The notes below the pieces were generated by a model. That model made no database searches and was not told the DNA's origin. It was given only the letters and a program-made list of their open reading frames with translations. Of a stretch of DNA of 64,000 nt, positions 1 through 12,000 are shown in pieces. Source of the DNA: Aculops lycopersici (Eukaryota > Arthropoda > Arachnida > Trombidiformes > Eriophyidae); NCBI GenBank assembly GCA_015350385.1, contig WNKI01000004.1:1930351-1994350 (forward strand), in the 5' to 3' direction. The position numbers and the translations under genes are program-made. Every line of letters begins with the position of its first letter. Within the stretch, counting starts at the first letter, position 1.

Positions 1-3000
1 CCAACTTGACCATCACCGTGTCGGCATAAGCAATTAGTTTGTCCAAAATTGAGTAGGCAAATCGGCGCTTGCTCGACGCGGAACTTGATCCACTTCGACT
101 AATGTCAATATTGTAGTTGCTCTCGGTGCCCGCGTGCGAGTTGATGCGGCCGCGCGCATTGACCACCTGTTGCGGGGGCAAATCGAGCTCATCTAATCTG
201 AACACCTTGTACCCTTCAAATAACATGTATTTCAGTAGCTCCTGCGATCGATCGCGATTCTTGCGCTTCTCTTTGTCCGTGAGCAGATCGTATGGCACCA
301 TCATTGGATGCAACATAATGGGAGCCCTTAGAAAGTCGCCCGAAGTTGAACGCAACTTGAGCTCCCAATCCTCCATTTGCTTGCGAGCCCAAAGATCGTG
401 AGCATTCTCAGCGGATCTCTCGGCTAAATTTTGCAACTCTCGCGAGAGACTCAGATTTGAGGTATCCACTGGCTGAGGATTATAATTGGCGATCATTTCA
501 CGCTGCTGGCTTGGACTTAAACGCGAGCTAGCGCCATACAAATCTCCTCCTGAGCCTCCAGTTAGACGAGATGAACTTCGCGACAGTCCGCCCGAACTGC
601 CGGCCACCTGTTGCTGTTGTTGCTGCTGTTGCGAGCTCGTTTGTTCCATTCGGTCAATTGTCCAGCCCATAGCAATGAGAGCCTTCATTGCTTCCTCTAT
701 GGGTTCAATGTAACGATCGCGCTCAAATTGCGTTAGCAAAGCGTAGGGTTTTAGTCGGGGGTGAGTTTTGTTCTTGAAATTGTATTGCTCGCCAAAGGTC
801 CAGTCACGGTCCAACTTCCGGCTGGCCCAAGCGTCGTGATAATGTTCCGAGAATCCTAGCGCCAACTGTCTCAATTCCGGGCTCAATTCAACGTTCTGAG
901 TGTCAACAGGTTGCGGCGTGTAGGGTCCCACTGATTGTTGGCTTGCTGCTGGCTGATTCGATGCTTGGTCGCTATTATTTGTTTGCTTCTTACTTGACTT
1001 TGAGGGCATTGAAAACTCTCGCGATTCCGTTAAACTGTAATCTGGCGATAGGGCACAGGCTAAGGCATTCAGACATGGCAGTGCATTTTCAAACAATTCC
1101 GGATCATAATCCATTAGTGACAGCGAGTCGAAGATGTTTGTAAATAAAACCATAGTCAATCTACGCTCCTCCTCCGAAACGTAAACTCCAGAGGCCGAGG
1201 GCTGGCTGTTCCCAGAGGATCCATAGTATTTGCTGCATCTCTCGTAGTGAAGCGTGAGCAATCTCAACGCAACCGTTGTCGACTCATTCAAAACGGCAAC
1301 ATCAACTGTTAGTTTCCTCAGCAACTTGAGAAGTTGGTGAGGTTGCATCTCGCGAGTGAGAGCAATCAAGAAATCCGATACACTCTCACGCTGACCCTTT
1401 GTTAAAATCTTAACCTTCGATAAGCGATACACCGTGTGCAGTGTTGGCTCCAACAGGTTGGCGTAGTTTTCGGCGTTCTTGAAATAATGGCTCTCTCTAA
1501 TGAGCAACGGGATTGCCGAGTTGCCCAGGTATCTGTTTAGTGCAAGTGTCATCTCATTCTCCGGCGAGTCCTCGTTGTCCGCTTGCTCATTTGCCTGACC
1601 GCCGCCGCCGCCACCACCTGTTGCCAAATTGTTAAAGTCGCTCTGTTCATTTGATCCAACGAATTCCGGCGAACTTCCGGTTGATACCGGCTGGCAACGC
1701 TCCAACATGGTAGCCGCTCGCATGTCAGGCAAGAAAGCTTCCTCTAGGAGAGAGAAAAAGGTTTCCTGATCTTCGATTCCGTAGACACGCTCCAAAAACA
1801 GAACCAAGGATTGCTTGTGATTTGGCATGAAACTTGAAGCTGTGCTTGCAAAAGGAAACTCGTCAATTGCTAAAATGGAACACTGAGGACTGACCAGGGA
1901 GAAGCGCAAACTAATGGCCTGCCTTAAATCCTGTAGGGGAACTAAAGACTTTAGAATTGATCTTGCCCGAATGGATTCATGTTTTCCCTGGCCAATTGTG
2001 AGGAGATCCGGCGCACAGCGACCCAATAGGTCGACCAAAGCGCAATAGAAATTCAATATGGCAGATCCCATATTAATTGAATCCTCGTCCTCATCGTTAC
2101 CCTCAATTTCCATCTGCTCGTCCACGTTTCCGCTTGCCAAATTCTCGAGCTGAACCCTTCGCCTGGCATCCTGTTGGCTTGCGTGGATTTTATCCGCCAT
2201 TGCAATGGCATCCTTGATGGCAGCAAACAAACCCGGACCCTCGCCTCTTAGAGCGGGACCCAAACATTCTGGCCGACGGATGAGCAGTCGAATGACCAAA
2301 TTTGAGTTCTCCTCCACCGACTCACCATTTACCCAGACGCAAAAGCGCAAAAAGTCCAAATATCGCTCGCCCTCCACTGGATCCCAGCCGACATCCGGAT
2401 ATCCCTTGTCCGTTAGCTCCTGATTCGATTGCAATCCACACCTGCTCAGGTATATGGCGATTTTTTCCAGGTAAGACTCGCGCAACGCCAACACAAGCTC
2501 GTGGTTTTCCATTAGCGACGAGTAGGCCACGTCCAATGGAGTTGAGCCTCGGAGTGATGGTCGCGAGAGAAGGATGTTACTGTTTTCGAGAAGAAATCCT
2601 AGATGCTCAAACATGGCCTTTTGATTTTTGGCCGACGAACGGCAGAAGAAGCAAAGGAAACGGCAACAGGAGACGACCATCTTGGAAATATCATCCTCCT
2701 GCTCCTCCTGTCCAGTGTTTTGATCAATGGCCGACGAGGCACCCTGCTGATTCTGCCCAGAGCCGCCCTGTCCTTGGCCTTGAACGGCGCCACCGGCAAC
2801 AGGTTGCAGTCCTGGAATAGATTGGGTTCTTTGTCTAACGATTGCTGCCGCTCCAGCAGATGACACTTGTTGCTGTCCTTGCAGATCGGTTTGGTTTGAA
2901 GAGGAAGCTGCCGAAGTTAGGGCGGCGGAAGTTGCCGCGGCTCCTGAGCCGCTTTGGGCAGCGCGAGATCTCTTGCTTAGCGTGTTCATCATAACGTGCA

Positions 3001-6000
3001 TTACATTTTCGTGAACCCTTAGGATTCTAATTAAATCTGGGTGCTGGAAAAAGACCACATTGTTAACTAGAGTCCACAAGCAGTCTCGCATTACCTCCTC
3101 TTCGGCTGGTCCCATTTGCACGGCGAGTAGAGCGCGAACTTTGCTCAAAACTTGCAATAGATCAATGACATCCTGCTTCGATTTTTCTCCAATGACATAG
3201 CTATTGTTTAAAGCTTCGATCAGCTCGCCGACTCCATTGTAACACCGAAGCAACAAATGAAACATTTGCCTAACCAACAGTTTGCTCTCGATTGATGATT
3301 CCTCCGCCCACTTGACTATGGTTTTAACTATAGCCTTAATAAACTTTAACTCAGTTTGGCCCGAGTAGCCCAATAGCGAGGTGAAATGACCATTTTGATT
3401 GCGTAAATGAGAATCAATCTTTGGATGCTGACTCAAAAGAGTTGCTTTAACCAACTTTAAAACTCTCAATAATTTTTGCATTGACGACAAAATGGTCGAC
3501 TTTTGCTCGTTGGCGGCGGCGGCACCACCACCACTTGTTGCGCCACCGCCACCGGCATCGGCATAGTAATCCGAATCCTGTTGTCTTTGGCGTGCATAAT
3601 ACTCGTCGCTTTTTAAATCATGATTGCTATTGCCATCATCGCTTCCATTCGATTCAATTATAACCTTGATTTGTTTCATCATCGACGAGTGTAAGCTTTT
3701 CAATGTTTGCCTCAGAGTCTCGCTTGATGGACTTGCATTCAAGTCATCAGTTTCGGTGTTGCTCTTAAAATTCAAAATATATCTCATCTGCTCCTTTGGA
3801 GTGCATCTAAACTCTCTCGTCTTTCTGGCCGTCAAATGCGACGGCATATTGGAAGTCTTAATCTCCTCGTATCTCCTACGTTGATCCGTTTGAAGTTGAC
3901 CGACAAAGTTGACACTAAATGCCATGATTGACTCAATTCTATGTCTCAATTGAATGTCCAACAGGTGGTGTAAGATGTGACAAATGATTAACTTGACATG
4001 CTCGTCCAATTTCCGCATTTGCAACAATCCTTTTGAGTTCAAATGTCGTCCCGGTTGCGATTGATGATTCAGTGATAGCGCAGGTTGCTCCAAAATTGTT
4101 GGCTTCCAAACGGAGGAGGGCGAGTTGGCGCCCAAAGCTAGGAAACTCAATCCGGCAAGTCCCTGCTGAGAGTCCAAGCTGACACCTTGTTCCACATTTG
4201 GCCGCTCAAACGTTTCCGGATCCACTAAACTTAATAGACGTCCAAGTTCCTGGTTAGTGATACAACCAATGAGCAGTAGTTTATCGGCCAACTTGAGCAA
4301 TGGCACAAAGAGATTCTCATTGCTACCACCTGGTAAATCGCGGATGGGCAGATTTCCCTTGAAAACCGCCTCGTCCAGCGCCTTAAATACCAATTTCTTG
4401 AGAATTCTAATTGGAAAGTGTGGAGTTGATAGGAGTTTGACGAAATTGGCACCTGTTGTTGCGGCATTCGTAGCTCCTGTTGCTGTTGAGTCAGATATGG
4501 AATTCAAGTCAAACCCGATGGGCGACATGTTCATTTCGGTTCTAATGGACACGCATTCAATGCGAGAAAACGAGTGGACCAAGGAGGACATTTGCCCGTC
4601 GGCTCCTAGGTCTCCATAGAGTTGACAGAGTTGCTTTGTAATGGGTACAATAAACTCGTTTTGGGTCAGATGTCTTCCATAGGCATGAAATTCCAAGTGC
4701 AACGCAATGAGGAGGTCAGCAAAACCACGCCTCAGGTCACCTGACAAATAATCGGAGTTGATTGCGTATAATAACTGGCGCTGGTCCACGTAGGAGCAAA
4801 TGATGTGAGCCACCTTATGGTTTCCCTGAGCACATAAAGCTCCATATAAAATTAGAGTATAACTGTGAAATCTCAGCAATCTCTCGTGTTCAATCAATTC
4901 CAATACATCCAAACACCTGTTCTCCTCGGGAATGTAAACCACCAACATGACGAGCGGATCGTCGGCCAACATTGACCATCCGCGACTTTCGGACAATTTT
5001 AGTGAGTTTGGCCGCAGCGAGACGTTCGGCACTCGGGACCAGGTACACGGTTGCATGGTTTGAACCTTCAATCTTGGCGGACACTGAGGGTTAACGTGTC
5101 TCGAGGTGAGATTTAAAATGGCGGCCGAGAGAGGCAGTGTGAGTGGCGTGCGGCTCAGCTCGAATTGCAAACAATCCCCGGTGGTTGCTTGGAAAAAAAT
5201 ACCCGGGTAAAGTTTTGTCTGTGGCTCAAGCTGAACCTTGTACTTGGTCATCTTGCCGTCGACTGTGAAGAAGAGCACTCCTGTGCTCGTGTCCACATGG
5301 CAACCAATTAGCATTCCTCGATTGGATCTGGTACCCGACTCGGCACTTGCCGATGCTTGTTGTTGTTGCTGCTGTTGGTTTGCATTGCTTGCATTTGAGC
5401 TCGAGGCGTCGTTGGCGCCACCAGTTGGGCCGCCGGAAGCTGAGGAGGCCGAAGCAACTGGGTGCATTTCCTTGTACAATTGGCCGGCATTTAGTAGGTA
5501 GCACTCGCGGCGCTCGCAAACTTCCGGTTGACCGGTGAGCAGCGATACCGACTGAACAATTTGCGTGTGCTGAATATCCTGCAGGGTATGGAGATTTTCG
5601 TGTTTGTACAAACTGGTCACCCAACCGCAGAGGACATGCGACGGCTCTTGACCGGGAAAAATGCGGACACCGTAGTAGTACTCGTCGATTAGATCCAAAG
5701 TTGCGGGGTCCAATTGGGCGAGATCAAATTGCGAACTATCGTAGCCGGCGCTCAGCTCGCCGGGCGACGATTGGCCGGAAGCGCCGCCAGCCTGAACTGG
5801 GCCACCTGTTGCCTGTCTCGAAGCCTGTTGTTGTTGCTGCTGCTGTGCTTTAGAGGGCGACGAGGAACTTCCGCTGCTGCCGCCGCCGCCAAGACCAACT
5901 CTGGATAAACGCCTCACCAGTCCGCGGCCACCACCTGTTGATGGAGCTACCGGTTGAGAGTTTGAATCGTCTGGAGCGTTGAGAGAGCCGAGTAAACTTT

Positions 6001-9000
6001 GGTAGCTGCCGCTGCGCGATAAGGACCTCGAGCGCTGGCCTCCGCCGCCAGGCAACCGAAGGTTATTTGCTGATTGTTGACCAAAGTGGTTGTCGTTTTG
6101 AATGGAAATCTTTGGCACGCTTAGTTGACCGGAAGGTTCGAGTTGTCGCGAGAGCGACTGAGATCTCGGCTCTTGGCCACTTGTTGATGTTCTAGATCCC
6201 TTCATGCTTCCAAATAGAGACTTGAACGTGGACTTTGACCTCGTTGTCTTGGCGCTCAAATCCACGAGTTCCGCCGTCTGGTCAGTCGATTGGAATCTCT
6301 GCCTCTTTCCTCCACGTTGCTCCTGTTGCTGTTGTAGGAGTAATTGTTGTTGTTGCTGTTGCTGCTGCTGCTGCTGATTAGTTGCATTGATGTTTTCCAA
6401 TGAAGTCGAGGATCCTCTAAGCAAACCAGTGAAACCCGTGTTTCTCCGCTTCAACAAACTCGACTTGCTTGGCTTACTTCCGGTTTCGGCGCTCATCATG
6501 CGTTGAGCCTCCGAGAACGACGGCACCGCTAAACTGGGCACGGTGCCCGATTGTCCCTTCTCGTCGACACTCCTTGTTTTAACCAACTGTTGCCGTTGCC
6601 TCTGTTGTTGCCGACTGTGACCCGTTAAATTCAATCCACTTAAATAGCCGCCGCCGCCACTTGACGATTCATTGTGGTGTTGATCCGGGCTCTCGTAGGA
6701 TCTCTGTAGATCCTTTATATCGGCAATACTAAAACCCGATTGCAACATGTGCTGCTCCAACCTAGCCGGATGCCTGCCACCTGTTAATGCTTCACCCGCG
6801 TCCGTGGCGCCCCGTAGTCCAGCTCGTGAATTTTTGCCCAACTCTCGCACTTTGCTGTAGGCCAACCTCAATTGTTGCGATTGAATCTCTTGCATCTTGG
6901 CTATCTTGTCCGATTCATCAATCAACTCCGAGTTAATGGTTACAGGTAAACTCAACCTCAAATACTCCCACGAAGCTCTCTCCTGTGATTCAAAGGATTT
7001 GTAGCAAATCTTCAATGCCGGTGGCGAGTCACTTCCTGGCGGAATACGAATAACGTCGACATTTAGCTCGGCGGGATTTAAGTCGTCCAAATTAACAAAG
7101 TTTGGCTCGCGTTTGTTGTACCACAAGGTGATTGGTTTGTGCATATTGACACAAAACGGATGATATCCCTCTTGCAATCCATAGTCGGTGAAATATCTCA
7201 ACTGCTCAACATCCTGACCAAAACAAAGCCTAACTCGCTGGTCGACGCCCAATGTTATGGCTGGCACATATCCATTTGGATCATTCGGCAACTCCGAACT
7301 ACCAAAAGCCATTTCGTTGCCCAAATAATCCAACATTAACTTTCCATTCAAGGAGTAACTGATGGTTCGATCGTTCAAGTCCAACATACAACCAATGACG
7401 TCGTGCTCCTGAGCCACCTGACCAAAGGATTCGTGATTTGAGCAGTGGACCTTGCGGCCCAAGTGGCAATCGAAGGCCCAGGAGTTTTCGTCGCATCCCA
7501 GCGACATGGAACTGGATTGGAAATTCAAGTTTGCCCATCCGATTTGTATGTGGCCAAGTTTTTGATTGGCCGACGACTTGGCGTTGATTCCGATGGAGTT
7601 TCCACCAACACCACTACCACCACCTGTCGATGAGTTGATTGGAGAGCAAATCTCCACCTCGTAATACCAGCGACCCTGTGACACGGCGTAGGTTTTCTCC
7701 GCTCGATAGTGACGCAATCCAACCTCAAGAGCATTATTTAGAATAACCTCATATCCGGTTAACGGAGGCTCGCTCGATCCAGAGCCACTTATAGCGGCAG
7801 AATTGATACCCGACGCCTGGCTTACGGGACGCGAGATTGGCGATCGAGCTCCGCCGCCCGGGGTGCCACCTAGCGACGGCGACAGGAGGTCATTGTCGGA
7901 TCCAACCATGGGAGTCATGGCGTCCATTGTGGACATTCGATCCATTGGCGAGGCTGGCTCAATGTGATAGCCGTAAGCGAAAATGGTGAAGACAGTCTCC
8001 AGAGCCGATTGGCGATTCTTTAGCTTGATTTCGTCATCGACAAACTTGTATGGCAACAGGTGACAACTGCGAGCATCCGTGTAATCGTCGCCCAACTCGC
8101 TAAGTGGATCCCGGCGACGATATGTCCAGCGTAAGCTGATCTTTTCCGCCGCCCAAATGTTGTGTATATTCTCGGCCAACAGCTCAACAAGTTGATTCAT
8201 TTGCGGTGTCAACTCGGCGTTGCTTAAATCCAAAGGCGCCGGCTTGTAGCCATTGGGTTGTAGGTAGGGCATATTTGGTAGTTTGTAAGTCTTGACGCGC
8301 TGACCCGTTTGCTGTTGCTGGTTGCCTAACATTTTTGAACCACCACCGCCGCATCCATCTTGATTCGTGGACGGGGCCACAATTTTGTAACCAAGACCAA
8401 AAATTATCTTAATCGTTTGACTGGCCAAATCTAACTTGTACTTTTTGCCCAGAGGAGGAAGCACATTAAATGGAGCAATAAACGGATGCGTCTGGTTCTG
8501 CTCGTCGTGGTCCTCGCCATAAATCCAGCCATCCTCAATGCGACTCATGCTCCACAGCTCGTGCATGTTCTCGGCCAACGAGTCGCGAAGGGATTCTAAA
8601 TGTTGCGACAGTTCAATGTTTTGCGTATCAATCACTTTGGGAATATATATCAAGTCCATAACGGTTTGCGGCAACGAGTCGGGTGTAGTTTGTGGGCCGG
8701 CAACCGTTTGTTTGGCCAAATCGCCGAAACTAAAACAAGGCTCAACGGCAACCTCCTGGCGGGGAAGCAAAACTTCGACGATGGGCGAGAATCCAGCGGG
8801 TGGTCGGTAGCGGAGCTCGCCCTGGTTGCCGCCAAACAGGAAGCGACAGGAAACTTTCGCCGAAAACGAGATCACCGGATGGAAGAAGCCTCCATTGGTT
8901 ACGTTGAAATTCTTGAAGAAACCAAAGATTTGCTTTCCGTTGATTGTAAATTGGATTGCTGGAACTGAGAGGTCAATGAAGCAACCAATCACGTCACCTT

Positions 9001-12000
9001 TTTGCAAACGGAGATAAGGTGAATGTGTGAATGGGTCTATGTTTGCAATTGACGTCAGCCCATCAGAAGTTTGGCCGGCACCTGTTGCACTATCAACGCC
9101 AGCGCCGCCACCACCACCAGCAGCTGGTGAGGAGGTCGATACAAACTCCGTCTGTTGGCTGGCGTAATTTTCCAACATTGCCTGCTGTTGCTGGCCATAG
9201 TCCATGAATTGGTTTTGCATCACCTCCTGGCGAGTCATCGTTGAGGTGGGCGGAATCCTCACCAAAACCGGCCGCCCGGCAGTCCAAAGGTATTGGCCGT
9301 CGAAGCCGTAGCTATAGAAATCGTCACCAACTCCATTGGCCCCCCAATAGGAGCCGCCGCCAGGGTAGGGCAGGTATCCCTTTGTGTTGGCCCAACCGAC
9401 GCGCAGGTGAGGACACAGGTTGTTGATGAGTTCAATGTGATCCACGATAACCTCGTAGTACCAGCGATGGTACATGGCGCTTCCCTCCACTCGGGCAACG
9501 TAAATATTTGGCTTCATTGAGGCCACATGATCCACGAGGCGGGTTTGAAGGAGTAGGTTTCTTCCGGGCAACAGGTGGTTTGTAATGGTATTCTGACTGC
9601 TCCTAATGGCGACTCCATTGCTGACACAAAGGGAGCAAAGCACGTTCAAAACCTTTGGATCTCTGCCGTGTTTTTCCAGCAACGATATGAGAACCTTTAT
9701 GTGACTTTCCTTGAGCATATTCAATGCCTCTGGTGAGTCAACTAGAACACAATGCAACACATCCAGCATTCCAGTTCCCTCCGAGGCTTGTTGGCTTGAT
9801 AGACGTGAGAAGAGCCAATTCAATCGATGGGATTGAGCAAATTGAGCGCAATTTGTATGGTTGTCCTTGATTATGGCCGCAAGTAGTTGATAGAAATAGC
9901 CTGTTATTGCTTCCCAAGTTGAGCTCGACTCCTCGCCCAAGAGTAGGACTAGCAATCCTTGGCCAGATATGAGATTTATCTTGTCGATGGCATCAAGAAT
10001 GAGATTTAAAATTCCCTCCTCTTGAAATAAATCCTGGCGATTGCGCAAGGCTCTCAATCTATTCTGTTCCTGCTCATGATCACATCCCTCCTCAGGTGGC
10101 GCAAAGTAGTCTATTAAATCCTCGAGACACTTGGACATTTCCACCTGGGAGGTATAGGGGAATAGTGAGGCCGCCGCTGTCACTTGGGATCCTCCTAGCA
10201 AGGCGTCAAATCTTCGTTGCGTTCCGCCGGGACTCTGTGATCCGCTCTGCAATTGTTGCTGTTGCTGCTGTAAAAAATCTTGACTCCCTCCGGCCACCTG
10301 TGACTTCCGGCCGGCGTCACTCTCCAGAGTGGAGGGAAATAGAGGCGCCAAACCGGAAAGAGCGGCCACGGCCACGGCTGAGGTAGCGACCGAGCCTCGC
10401 TTCTTGCCGGAGTGTCGTGGTTGGTCTCCTCTTCCGGAGGGAAGACCGTAGCGTCCATCTTGAGAGTCGCCTCCGGGGCCCTGGGTTAATCCGTCCAAAA
10501 ACTCGTCGCCAAACTCGTTGCTCTTTTGGAGCAAAGCCAACTGTTGCACGTGATCCAGAATCTTGATAAACTTTGAAAAAAGAGCATCGCACTTCCGGAT
10601 AACTCGTGCCGTTTTGGCCTCCTCCTCCTGGCTGCGGGAAAATTCCAAACAATCGTCCATTTTACCCTCTTCCGATAGAATGGCTTGCTTCTCCTCCACT
10701 CGACCAATTCCACGCTTCTTGGTCTCGTAGGATTTGTACGAAAGCCAGTGGCCTGAATCCATGTGCTGTATAAAAAATGAGGAGTCGCCGTATTTTATCA
10801 TTGGCCTCCCGATAACCTCTTCATCTTTCTCGTCGCCGCCGTCTCCCGTTTTGCTTCCCTTGCCGTCGTCTTTGCTCAGTTTCAAGCAAAAGGCGGTTGC
10901 TCGAACATTAGCCTCAATCTTCGAGAGCAAACACAAAGTTTGTCCATCCTCCTTAACTCCAAGATACTTTCCCGTTGTGATATGACGAATCCTCAGTGCG
11001 TTCGAATACTGAACAAACCCACCCGACCATCTGGTTCTTATAAAGTCGAGGCGCCACAAACTTCTCGCCTGAGACATGACAGCTCCGCCCTCGTAAATGA
11101 CTTCCGCTTGTTTTGCGGCGCTAGGGGTGGTAGCGGTCGTTTGATTAGCATTGAAGGTTGCGGCAGCAGCAGTAGCTGTCGCCGTCGCGTTCTCCGGCTC
11201 CACTTGTTGCTGCTGGTTCACCTGTTGTTGTTGTTGTTGCTGCTGCTGCTGCTCGTTTGTTGATGAGCTAGAGGAGGCCGAGGAGCAGGGTGGCACCGTA
11301 AGACACTCGTCGCCGCCGTGCAGCAAACGCAAAACTTGGCCGCCAAAAACGTAGCCCACGTTCTTGACTCTCGACAATCCCGTTCCGAAGGGAGCTATCG
11401 ACCAGTGGGTTGAATGGAACGAAGCATTTACTATGGCCTGCTTGTGGCCCGTAAGCTTGGCATTGGACATGACAGCCTCCGCGGAGGCGCTAGCCATTGG
11501 CGGCACCAGAGTCAAATCGGTGGTAATTGTGTAGTGAAGGTATCGCTCGGTGGCCACACTAACTAGAATCAAGTCGTCGCCAACTCTAACCTTCTCTCCC
11601 TCGCTCCTTTGCTTTGATCCCGGGTGCACAGTCCACCAGCAAGACTCGCCCAACTCGCGGGTGTCCTTCAAGCCAACATCAAAAGCTAGCTTATCGCTTG
11701 AGGAGCAAATGGGCAGCGTGGCCAGGTACATTCCTGAGTGTAGGTGACGCAATAAAACGGCGTGGCCATACAACAAAGTCCTATTGCCTCCTCCAACTCC
11801 CGAATCGGCGGCTCCTCCTCCAACTTGCTGGCCTGCTCGACTTGTGAGCTGCATGGCAGATAGCTGACTGGCGCCATTGTCGCCGCCACCTGTTCCATCG
11901 TCCGTCTCGCCCTCCGCCTGGTCACCTGTTGCATTGTTTGTGCTCGTTGTGGATGTTGTTGGTCCAACGGAACTCTCGCCGTTGCTCCCAATTTGCCGGA

